A DNA stretch of 10,438 nt. Origin: Flavobacterium psychrophilum. GTDB taxonomy: Bacteria; Bacteroidota; Bacteroidia; Flavobacteriales; Flavobacteriaceae. Positions 1 to 6,758 of the stretch are shown here, in pieces. The notes under the pieces were generated by a model that worked only from the letters and a program-made list of their open reading frames with translations, ran no database searches and had not been told where the DNA came from. The stretch spans positions 1 through 10,438 of the forward strand of contig CAMBHH010000120.1 of assembly GCA_945866505.1 (NCBI GenBank), in the 5' to 3' direction. Made by a program: the position numbers and the translations under genes. Position 1 is the first letter of the stretch, and each line of letters begins with the position of its first letter.

Positions 1-2496
1 CTTCTTTTCCTTCAAACAGCTTATGGGCAACAACCTCAAAAACCGAACTCCGTAGCCATTTATAATCAAATTCAGAAACTGAACTTTCTAGGTTCATTAC
101 TTTATATTGCAGCGCATCCAGATGATGAAAATACTCGATTAATATCCTATTTCTCGAATGAAACCAAAGCAAGAACTGCTTATTTATCCTTGACTCGTGG
201 GGATGGTGGTCAAAATTTAATTGGTCCGCAACTCCGAGAATTATTGGGTGTTATTAGAACTCAAGAATTAATTGAAGCACGAAAAATTGATGGTGGCGAG
301 CAATTATTTACACGTGCCAATGATTTTGGTTTTTCCAAAAATCCTGCGGAAACATTAGAAATTTGGGACAAAGAGAAAGTGCTTGCTGATATTATTTTTG
401 CCATTCGAAAATTTCAACCCGATGTCATTATCAATCGTTTTGACCATCGAACCTCCGGAAATACGCACGGTCATCATTCGGCTTCGGCTATTTTAAGTTT
501 CGAAAGTTTTAGCAAAGCTAGTGATCCAAAAGTTTTTCCTGAGCAATTAAACTTAGTAAAACCGTGGCAAACCAAACGCCAATTTTTTAACCCTTCTTGG
601 TGGTTTTACGGAAGCCAAGAAAAGTTCGATGCAGCCGATAAATCTAAATTTATAGCTATGCAAACGGGTGTTTACTATGCGGCAACAGGGAAATCGAATC
701 AGGAAATAGCTGCTTTAAGTCGCAGTAGTCACGAATCGCAAGGTTTTGGAAGTACTGGAAATCGAGGAGAGGAAACTGAATATTTGGAGTTGATTAATGG
801 AGTGTTTCCGCAAGACAAAGCAAACCTATTTGATGGAATTGATACTTCTTGGAATAGGGTAAAGGGAGGAAAACCTGTTGGCGAATTGATATCAAAAATT
901 GTTGCTGAATTTGATTTCAAAAATCCTTCATCTAGTATTCCAAATTTGGCGAAAGCCTATGCGATGATGCAAGCTTTGGAAGAAAATCATTGGAAACTTA
1001 TTAAATTGGAAGAATTAAAAAGTATTATTGCTGCTTGCGCAGGATTGTACCTTGAAGCTGTTGCTCAAAATCAGGAAGCAACTCCTGGAAGTCTTGTGAA
1101 ATTGAAATTGGAAGCAATTAATAGAAGTCCAATTGAAATGCAAATACTAAGTGTAACCACGTTGCCCGATCATAAAAATACCATTCAAAATGTAGTACTT
1201 AAAAACAATGTTTTGCAGAATAGTGCGCTTGATATTCAACTACCTTCAACTGTTGAATACACTGAGCCGTACTGGCTAAAAGACAAAGGAACGGTTGGAA
1301 TGTATACGGTTTCAAATCAGAAAAACATAGGAATTCCTGATGTCATTCGGGAAGTGAAGGTGATTTTTAATATTAAAATAAATGGAATAGAAATTCCTTT
1401 CGAAAGGATTGTAGTTTACAAATACAATGACGATGTAAAGGGCGAAATGTATAATTATTTGGATATTGTTCCAGAAGTCACAACAAGCATTCTTGATAAA
1501 GTTTCACTTTTCAAAGACAACAAAATGAAATACATAGCCTTGAAAATTAAGGCTGGAAAAGATGGAGTACAAGGCAATTTGCAGCTTGAATTACCCAAAA
1601 GTTGGATTGTTCAACCAAAATCTATTCCTTTTAATCTCGATAAAAAAGGAACGGAACAAACCGTTTATTTTGAAGTTACTCCTCCAAATTCCATAGAGGA
1701 AACTCTAGCCAAAAGTGTTGCGATTATTGATGGAAAGCGTTACGACAAGGAGCAAATAAACATTGATTTTGATCATATTACCAAGCAACAAGTATTGAAA
1801 TCTTCTGAATCCAAGTTCATCCGCATGGATTTGAAAACGAATAACCAAAGAATCGCTTATATTATGGGTGCTGGCGATGAAGTCCCTAATAGTTTAATGC
1901 AAATGGGCTACAAGGTGACGATGCTTAATCCTGAAGAAATTTCTCCCGAAAAAATGGCTAATTTTGATGTAGTAATGACGGGAATTCGGGCTTATAATAC
2001 TGTTCAAGCATTGGCAAACAAACAGAATATTCTTTTTGATTTTGTCAAAGCTGGGAAAACGATGCTATTGCAATACAATACACCGAATGATTTGGTTACC
2101 GAAAATTTAGCGCCGTTTCCTTTGAAAATTTCACGAGATAGAGTTACAGAGGAAAATGCTGACGTTCGTTTTTTGGCTCCCAATCATCCCGTTTTGAATT
2201 CGCCAAATAAAATTACGGTCAAAGATTTTCAAGGTTGGAAACAAGAACAAGGATTGTATTATCCAAATGATTTTGACAAAGCTTTTACATCGATTTTATC
2301 GTCTAATGATAAAGGGGAAACGCCTAAAGACGGCGCTTTACTAATAGCTCCTTTCGGAAAAGGATATTACATTTACACTGGATTAAGTTTTTTTAGAGAA
2401 TTGCCCGAAGGGGTTTCGGGAGCTTACAAATTATTAGCCAATATGATTTCATTGCAAAATCCAGTGACTATTCCCGCTGAAAAAGTTAAACCCTGA
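1..2496 (+). CDS. Secreted PIG-L (LmbE-like) family deacetylase with C-terminal GATase-like domain, 5'-truncated by the window edge
   Basis: The frame is open from base 1, so the true start lies just outside the window; 831 residues are visible. The first ten residues (LLFLQTAYGQ) look like the end of a signal peptide cleaved before Q, implying export. The zinc-binding motif AHPDDE is at visible residues 38-43, TRGDGGQNLIG follows at 65-75, and a THGHHSAS motif at 155-162 supplies the second histidine cluster (HxxH, H156/H159). These are hallmarks of PIG-L/LmbE N-deacetylases, which remove acetyl groups from N-acetylglucosamine-type conjugates. Residues about 340-590 look like beta-sandwich linker domains, and about 617-825 resemble a class I glutamine-amidotransferase/ThuA-like fold without a nucleophile I could identify. 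The protein is far longer than the roughly 230-300 residues of stand-alone PIG-L enzymes such as BshB1 or MshB. A TTG at 190 could be called as a start but would delete the AHPDDE motif, so it is wrong. The family call is firm; the substrate is unknown. Confidence 0.9.
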   Translation, partial: LLFLQTAYGQQPQKPNSVAIYNQIQKLNFLGSLLYIAAHPDDENTRLISYFSNETKARTAYLSLTRGDGGQNLIGPQLRELLGVIRTQELIEARKIDGGEQLFTRANDFGFSKNPAETLEIWDKEKVLADIIFAIRKFQPDVIINRFDHRTSGNTHGHHSASAILSFESFSKASDPKVFPEQLNLVKPWQTKRQFFNPSWWFYGSQEKFDAADKSKFIAMQTGVYYAATGKSNQEIAALSRSSHESQGFGSTGNRGEETEYLELINGVFPQDKANLFDGIDTSWNRVKGGKPVGELISKIVAEFDFKNPSSSIPNLAKAYAMMQALEENHWKLIKLEELKSIIAACAGLYLEAVAQNQEATPGSLVKLKLEAINRSPIEMQILSVTTLPDHKNTIQNVVLKNNVLQNSALDIQLPSTVEYTEPYWLKDKGTVGMYTVSNQKNIGIPDVIREVKVIFNIKINGIEIPFERIVVYKYNDDVKGEMYNYLDIVPEVTTSILDKVSLFKDNKMKYIALKIKAGKDGVQGNLQLELPKSWIVQPKSIPFNLDKKGTEQTVYFEVTPPNSIEETLAKSVAIIDGKRYDKEQINIDFDHITKQQVLKSSESKFIRMDLKTNNQRIAYIMGAGDEVPNSLMQMGYKVTMLNPEEISPEKMANFDVVMTGIRAYNTVQALANKQNILFDFVKAGKTMLLQYNTPNDLVTENLAPFPLKISRDRVTEENADVRFLAPNHPVLNSPNKITVKDFQGWKQEQGLYYPNDFDKAFTSILSSNDKGETPKDGALLIAPFGKGYYIYTGLSFFRELPEGVSGAYKLLANMISLQNPVTIPAEKVKP

Positions 2497-2507
2497 CAAC
2501 TCAAACT

Positions 2508-2615
2508 ATGGAAACAAAAAAAGTTAAAACTTGGAAAAAAAGCTACACTTGGGTTCTAATTGCAAATGCGGTGTATATTTTGATTTTTTGTTTATTAATG
2601 AAATTATATTCTTAG
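2508..2615 (+). CDS. 35-residue single-pass membrane microprotein (uncharacterised)
   Basis: A short ATG-to-TAG frame fills nearly the whole gap between the deacetylase and the symporter. It begins 11 nt after the deacetylase stop and ends 3 nt before the symporter ATG. The product has a basic, tryptophan-containing N-terminus (METKKVKTWKK) followed by one hydrophobic segment at about residues 13-31 (WVLIANAVYILIFCLLM) and a short tail KLYS. The positive-inside rule suggests the N-terminus is cytoplasmic and the helix spans the inner membrane. The tight spacing on both sides suggests co-transcription and perhaps coupled translation with the symporter. A role as a small accessory subunit or stabiliser of the symporter is inference only. 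No known family was recognised. It could be a chance frame, but its fit to the gap and its amphipathic layout argue that it is real. Confidence 0.72.
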   Translation: METKKVKTWKKSYTWVLIANAVYILIFCLLMKLYS

Positions 2616-2618
2616 AAT

Positions 2619-4355
2619 ATGCAACTATTTGATTGGATTGTATTGGTTGTAACCTTACTTTTTATAGTGATTTACGGCGTTTGGAAAACCAAAGGAAGTA
2701 AAAATGTCGAAGAGTACATTTTGGGTAACAACGAAACGCCTTGGTACACTGTAGGGCTTTCGGTTATGGCGACTCAAGCTAGTGCAATTACTTTTCTTTC
2801 GACGCCGGGTCAGGCGTATCACGATGGAATGGGTTTTTTGCAATTCTATTTCGGACTTCCCATTGCGATGGTGGTTATTTGTGTGACTTTCATTCCAATA
2901 TACCACAAATACAAGGTTTTTACGGCCTACGAATACCTCGAAAAACGCTTCGATTTAAAAACGCGTTCGCTTGCCGCTATTCTTTTTTTGGTGCAAAGAG
3001 GTTTAGGAACAGGATTAACCATTTATGCACCAGCTATTATTTTATCAGCTTTGTTAGGTTGGAATTTAACGGCAATGAATATTGCCATAGGAGTTCTGGT
3101 AATAATTTATACTTTTTCGGGAGGAACAAAAGCCGTGAACGTGACTCAAAAGCAGCAAATGTTTGTAATTATGTCAGGAATGTTAATCACGTTTTTCCTG
3201 ATTTTAAATTATTTGCCCAACGATATGACATTTAGTAGTGCTTTGCATATAGCTGGGGCAAATGACAAAATGAATATTGTTGATTTCTCTTTTAATCCAG
3301 AGGAAAAATATACCTTTTGGAGCGGAATAACGGGCGGTTTTTTCTTAGCGTTGGCTTATTTTGGCACCGATCAATCGCAGGTAGGAAGGTATTTATCTGG
3401 AAAGTCTGTTCGTGAAAGCCAGATGGGGCTAATTATGAATGGTTTGCTAAAAGTACCCATGCAATTTTTCATTTTGCTTACTGGAGTAATGGTTTTTGTG
3501 TTTTTCCAATTCAATCCAGTGCCGCTGAATTTTAATCCCAATAATAAAATAATAGTCGAAAAGTCTAAATACAAAGAGGAATATCACGTATTAGAAAAAA
3601 AATTGGAGGCGCTTTCAGAAGATAAGAAAGTGATTAACCTATTGTATATCGACCAGCTCAATCAAGATTTTGATAATCCTATATTGCGAAAAGAATTGGT
3701 CGCTTTATCTAGTAAAGAAAAAGATTTAAGAGACCATGCCAAGGAACTCATTCAAAAGGCCGATGAACAAAGCGAAACCAATGATAAAGATTATGTTTTC
3801 TTTCATTTTATCATGAATTATTTGCCCAAAGGATTAATTGGATTACTACTTGCTGTAATTATTTCAGCAGCAATGTCATCAACTGCATCGGGACTTAATG
3901 CATTGGCTTCAACCACAGCAATTGATATTTATAAGCGAAATGTAAAAGAAGAAAAAACTGAAAAGCATTATGTAAATGTTACCAAATTTTTTACTTTGTT
4001 TTGGGGAATTATTGCCATTCTTTTTGCCAGCATTGGAACGTTATTCGAAAACCTAATTCAATTGGTCAATATCGTGGGTTCGATTTTTTATGGAACTGTT
4101 TTGGGGATTTTCTTGGTTGGATTTTACATTAAATTCGTTCGCGCCAAAGCTATCTTTTACAGTGCTGTAATTAGCCAGTTGACTATATTTGTGATTTATT
4201 ATTTTGCTATTTTTATTTATCCAAGTGGCGATGAAAAGTTAGGTTATTTATGGCTCAACTTCATTGGAGCAATGCTGACCATTGTCTTATCGATGATTAT
4301 GCAAGCATTAATTTTCAGAAAACAATATGATTTTGCAGATGAAGTTAGTAAGTAA
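2619..4355 (+). CDS. Sodium:solute symporter (SSS family) with long hydrophilic insert
   Basis: The 578-residue protein matches the SSS (SLC5-like) fold, importing a solute with Na+ across the inner membrane. About 13 hydrophobic segments are visible, near residues 4-22, 42-60, 74-96, 117-145, 150-170, 176-197, 233-250, 275-298, 403-426, 455-475, 482-503, 510-535 and 541-565. Family signs include EEYILGNNETPWY (31-43), the helix-1-core ATQASAITFLSTPGQ (51-65), FSGGTKAVNVTQKQQ (166-180), GTDQSQVGRYLSGKS (249-263) and SSTASGLNALASTTAIDIYKR (420-440). The serine pair 420/421 aligns with the sodium-site serines of the Vibrio SGLT transporter. An unusual charged, largely helical stretch of about 95 residues (300-395) interrupts the transporter between two membrane helices. 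The ATG lies 3 nt after the microprotein stop. The solute is not predictable; a sugar or amino-sugar derivative produced by the upstream deacetylase is a reasonable guess. Confidence 0.93.
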   Translation: MQLFDWIVLVVTLLFIVIYGVWKTKGSKNVEEYILGNNETPWYTVGLSVMATQASAITFLSTPGQAYHDGMGFLQFYFGLPIAMVVICVTFIPIYHKYKVFTAYEYLEKRFDLKTRSLAAILFLVQRGLGTGLTIYAPAIILSALLGWNLTAMNIAIGVLVIIYTFSGGTKAVNVTQKQQMFVIMSGMLITFFLILNYLPNDMTFSSALHIAGANDKMNIVDFSFNPEEKYTFWSGITGGFFLALAYFGTDQSQVGRYLSGKSVRESQMGLIMNGLLKVPMQFFILLTGVMVFVFFQFNPVPLNFNPNNKIIVEKSKYKEEYHVLEKKLEALSEDKKVINLLYIDQLNQDFDNPILRKELVALSSKEKDLRDHAKELIQKADEQSETNDKDYVFFHFIMNYLPKGLIGLLLAVIISAAMSSTASGLNALASTTAIDIYKRNVKEEKTEKHYVNVTKFFTLFWGIIAILFASIGTLFENLIQLVNIVGSIFYGTVLGIFLVGFYIKFVRAKAIFYSAVISQLTIFVIYYFAIFIYPSGDEKLGYLWLNFIGAMLTIVLSMIMQALIFRKQYDFADEVSK

Positions 4356-4397
4356 ATTTTACCTTGGAAGCAAATTTCTATTAAAGACTTTAACAAA

Positions 4398-5384
4398 ATG
4401 AATGAAAAGGGAAAGATAAGATGGGGAATAATTGGTTTAGGCAATATTGCTCATAAATTCGCCGAAGATTTATCCCTAATCGAAGATGCCGAATTGGCTG
4501 CTGTAGCTTCACGAAATGCCGAAAAATCGGAAAAATTTGCCATACAGTATAATTGCAAAAAAGCCTATTCCTCTTATGAAGCGCTTATAAATGATCCAGA
4601 AATAGATATTTTATACATTGCCACGCCGCATTCTTCCCATGCTACTTTAACGATAAATGCCCTGCAAAACAACAAACATGTGCTTTGTGAAAAGCCTATT
4701 GCATTGAATTACAGCGATGCTTTGCGAATGATTGAGGTTTCAAAAGCTACTAATAAATTTTTTATGGAAGCTTTCTGGACACGTTTTAATCCTTCTTTTC
4801 GGGAAGTGTTTTCTAGAGTTAAAAAAGGTGAAATAGGCGAAGTGAAATTCATCAATGCTGATTTTGCGTTTTATAGTGATAATTTAGAAGGTGTAGGTAA
4901 CCGACAAACCGACATGAATCTTGGTGGTGGTTCACTTTTAGATATTGGTGTTTATCCGTTATTTTTGTGCTATGTTGTATTAGGAATTCCTACGGAAATT
5001 TTGGCGAAATCTAATTTTTATAAAACTGGTGCGGACATCCAAACGTCAATGATTTTGCAATATGAAAATGCTCAAGCTATTTTGCATTCTAGCTTCGTGT
5101 CAACATACAATGTAAAAGCCACAATTAGTGGAACCAAAGGAAAAATTGATATAAATACTCCTTGGCATCGAGCACAATCATATACTTTGACAGTAGATAA
5201 TTATGAAGAAGAGATACTATTGCCAACCAAAGGCAAAGGATTTACATATGAAATAGAGGAATGTCATCGATGTATTATAGAAAAAAACATCGAAAGCAAA
5301 CTTTGGTCACACCAAAATAGTTTGAATCTTATCAAAATGGTGGATCAGGTTCGTCATCAAATTGGGTTGGAGTATCCAATATAG
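4398..5384 (+). CDS. Gfo/Idh/MocA family oxidoreductase, dihydrodiol/xylose dehydrogenase-like
   Basis: The 328-residue product is a cytoplasmic NAD(P)-dependent oxidoreductase. The N-terminal Rossmann fold shows WGIIGLGNIAHKFAEDL (9-25), with the glycine-rich nucleotide-binding loop at 10-16, then ATPHSSHATLT (75-85) and the catalytic-lysine motif CEKPIALN (97-104, K99). The C-terminal domain contains MEAFWTRFNP (123-132) and GGGSLLDIGVYPL (176-188). D182 and Y186 take the place of the more common D-x-x-x-H pair. This EAFWTRF plus DIGVYP combination is characteristic of the subgroup around dimeric dihydrodiol dehydrogenase and D-xylose 1-dehydrogenase, so a sugar or diol oxidation is likely. 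Length is normal for the family. It lies 42 nt after the symporter, with no terminator seen between them, and is the last gene before a strong hairpin, so it is probably the end of the operon. The exact substrate cannot be assigned. Confidence 0.92.
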   Translation: MNEKGKIRWGIIGLGNIAHKFAEDLSLIEDAELAAVASRNAEKSEKFAIQYNCKKAYSSYEALINDPEIDILYIATPHSSHATLTINALQNNKHVLCEKPIALNYSDALRMIEVSKATNKFFMEAFWTRFNPSFREVFSRVKKGEIGEVKFINADFAFYSDNLEGVGNRQTDMNLGGGSLLDIGVYPLFLCYVVLGIPTEILAKSNFYKTGADIQTSMILQYENAQAILHSSFVSTYNVKATISGTKGKIDINTPWHRAQSYTLTVDNYEEEILLPTKGKGFTYEIEECHRCIIEKNIESKLWSHQNSLNLIKMVDQVRHQIGLEYPI

Positions 5385-5401
5385 AAATCTGAAGGGTAGA
5401 A

Positions 5402-5437
5402 AAAAACGGTCGTGAAAGTATTTTCAAGACCGTTTTT
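5402..5437. terminator. Bidirectional intrinsic terminator between convergent operons
   Basis: A 16-bp stem pairs 5402-5417 with 5422-5437, has a single G-A mismatch (5412/5427), and closes on a GTAT loop (5418-5421). The core is ACGGTC/GACCGT, flanked by an A-run on the left (5401-5406) and a T-run on the right (5433-5437), so a U-tract follows the hairpin whichever strand is transcribed. It sits 17 nt after the stop of the Gfo/Idh/MocA gene and 18 nt beyond the stop of the convergent 433-residue amidohydrolase gene, and can serve both. Confidence 0.88.
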
Positions 5438-5455
5438 GGTATGAAATACGAGGTG

Positions 5456-6757
5456 TTATTTCTGACCGTATTTCTCTTTGTATTTATGGTAAAGTTGGGT
5501 TTGATGAGTTTCCAAATCAATCATCCTTCCTTGAATAAAAGCGTTGGTCAATTTATTGGTTCTCATATCTAAAGCATCTCCTTCCGAAATAAAGAGTGAA
5601 GCATCTTTTCCTAATTCTAACGATCCACAGAGAGTGTCAATTCCCAGAATTTTAGCCGTATTTAAGGTAATTAATTGTAAGGCTTGTTCTTTGTCCAATC
5701 CATAAGCAGCACAAGTTCCTGCTAAAAAAGGAAGGTTTCTTGTTTGCATGCGTTCCTTATCTCCGCTGTTATCAAGACCCACAAGTATTCCTTTATCAGT
5801 CAAAATTTTTGCCATTTTGTAGGGTAAATCAATATCCTGATCTTCGGACATAGGCATATCGTGTACCCGTCTCAACAGCACTCCAATATTGTTTTTAAGT
5901 AATAAATCGGCTGTTTTGTAGGCTTCAAATCCGCCCACTATCATCATTTTTTTAATTCCATTTTCTTGGGCTTGTTGGACTGCATCTATGATTTGTTTTT
6001 CACTATCAGCGTGTACGAATAATGCTTGTGTACCATCAAAAAGCCCTTTCATAGATTCAAAAATCAAATTCCTTTCTTTTGGAGTATTCGCCAAATAGGC
6101 CTTTGAGTTGGCAAAAAAGACATTAAGTTCTTCAATTTGTTTAATGTAATCTTTGTTTGCTTCAATCGTTCCGGGTTCAAACCAACTACCACTTTTTCTA
6201 AATGCAGCTGGAAAGTTCAAATGAATGCCATCGTTTTCTTTTATCAAAGCATCTCTCCAATGCCAGGCATCGAGTTGTACGATGGATGAGGTTCCTGAAA
6301 TTCTTCCTCCGCGTGGCGTTATCTGGGCAATCAAAATACCATTAGGGCGAACGGTTTCTATCACTTTCGATTCGGCAGTATAAGCAATAATGCTTCTTAC
6401 GTGGGGGTTGATGCTTCCTATTTCTTCTTCATCATCTGACGATTTTACGGCATCAATTTCTACCAGTCCCAAGGTTGAATTTGGAGCAATAAATCCAGGA
6501 TAAACGTGCTTTCCTGTGGCATCAATCGTAGTTTCATAAGCGTCTTTGGATAGTTTTATCAACTTTGCATCGGCCACGAGGGTAATTTTGCCGTCCTTGA
6601 ATCCTATGGCGCTATTTTCTATTATTTGTCCGTTGCCCAAATGTGCTGTGGCATTCAGAATCAAAATAGATTTTGATTGTTTTTCAGCAGGTTTGTACTG
6701 TGCTTTTGCGAATGGAGATACGCAGAATAGCAATATGATTATAATTGTTTTTCTCAT
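5456..6757 (-). CDS. Secreted amidohydrolase-family protein lacking the HxH metal motif
   Basis: This 433-residue protein starts with a Sec signal peptide (MRKTIIIILLFCVSPFAKA, cleavage before Q20). It then shows the imidazolonepropionase/prolidase-like amidohydrolase layout: a beta-sandwich strand set around 30-85 (ILILNATAHLGNGQIIENSA, then IDATGKHVYPGFI), a TIM-barrel region at about 90-370, and the closing LNTAKILGIDTLCGSLELGKDASLFI (365-390). The expected D-x-H-x-H after GFI is instead A91-P-N93-S-T95, so the first two metal-binding histidines are missing. A histidine at 249 (FVHADSE) and an aspartate at 329 (GLDNSGD) remain at plausible later ligand positions. It may be inactive alone, a structural partner of the upstream protein, or use different chemistry. 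The start codon is 1 nt after the upstream stop codon, indicating one operon and probable translational coupling. Its transcript ends at the shared hairpin. Confidence 0.9.
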   Translation of the reverse strand: MRKTIIIILLFCVSPFAKAQYKPAEKQSKSILILNATAHLGNGQIIENSAIGFKDGKITLVADAKLIKLSKDAYETTIDATGKHVYPGFIAPNSTLGLVEIDAVKSSDDEEEIGSINPHVRSIIAYTAESKVIETVRPNGILIAQITPRGGRISGTSSIVQLDAWHWRDALIKENDGIHLNFPAAFRKSGSWFEPGTIEANKDYIKQIEELNVFFANSKAYLANTPKERNLIFESMKGLFDGTQALFVHADSEKQIIDAVQQAQENGIKKMMIVGGFEAYKTADLLLKNNIGVLLRRVHDMPMSEDQDIDLPYKMAKILTDKGILVGLDNSGDKERMQTRNLPFLAGTCAAYGLDKEQALQLITLNTAKILGIDTLCGSLELGKDASLFISEGDALDMRTNKLTNAFIQGRMIDLETHQTQLYHKYKEKYGQK

Positions 6758-6758
6758 C

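Noticed and set aside
190-192. TTG as the start of the PIG-L gene
   Set aside because: The frame is open to base 1 and encodes the signal-peptide end and AHPDDE motif upstream, so the real start is left of the window.
1-2496. Bacillithiol-pathway deacetylase (BshB)
   Set aside because: The protein is exported and more than 830 residues long with extra domains; BshB1-type enzymes are cytoplasmic and about 230-240 residues.
2879-3235. 118-codon frame inside the symporter gene in another frame
   Set aside because: It is a same-strand shadow of conserved transmembrane coding sequence, with an arginine- and asparagine-rich product and no domain.
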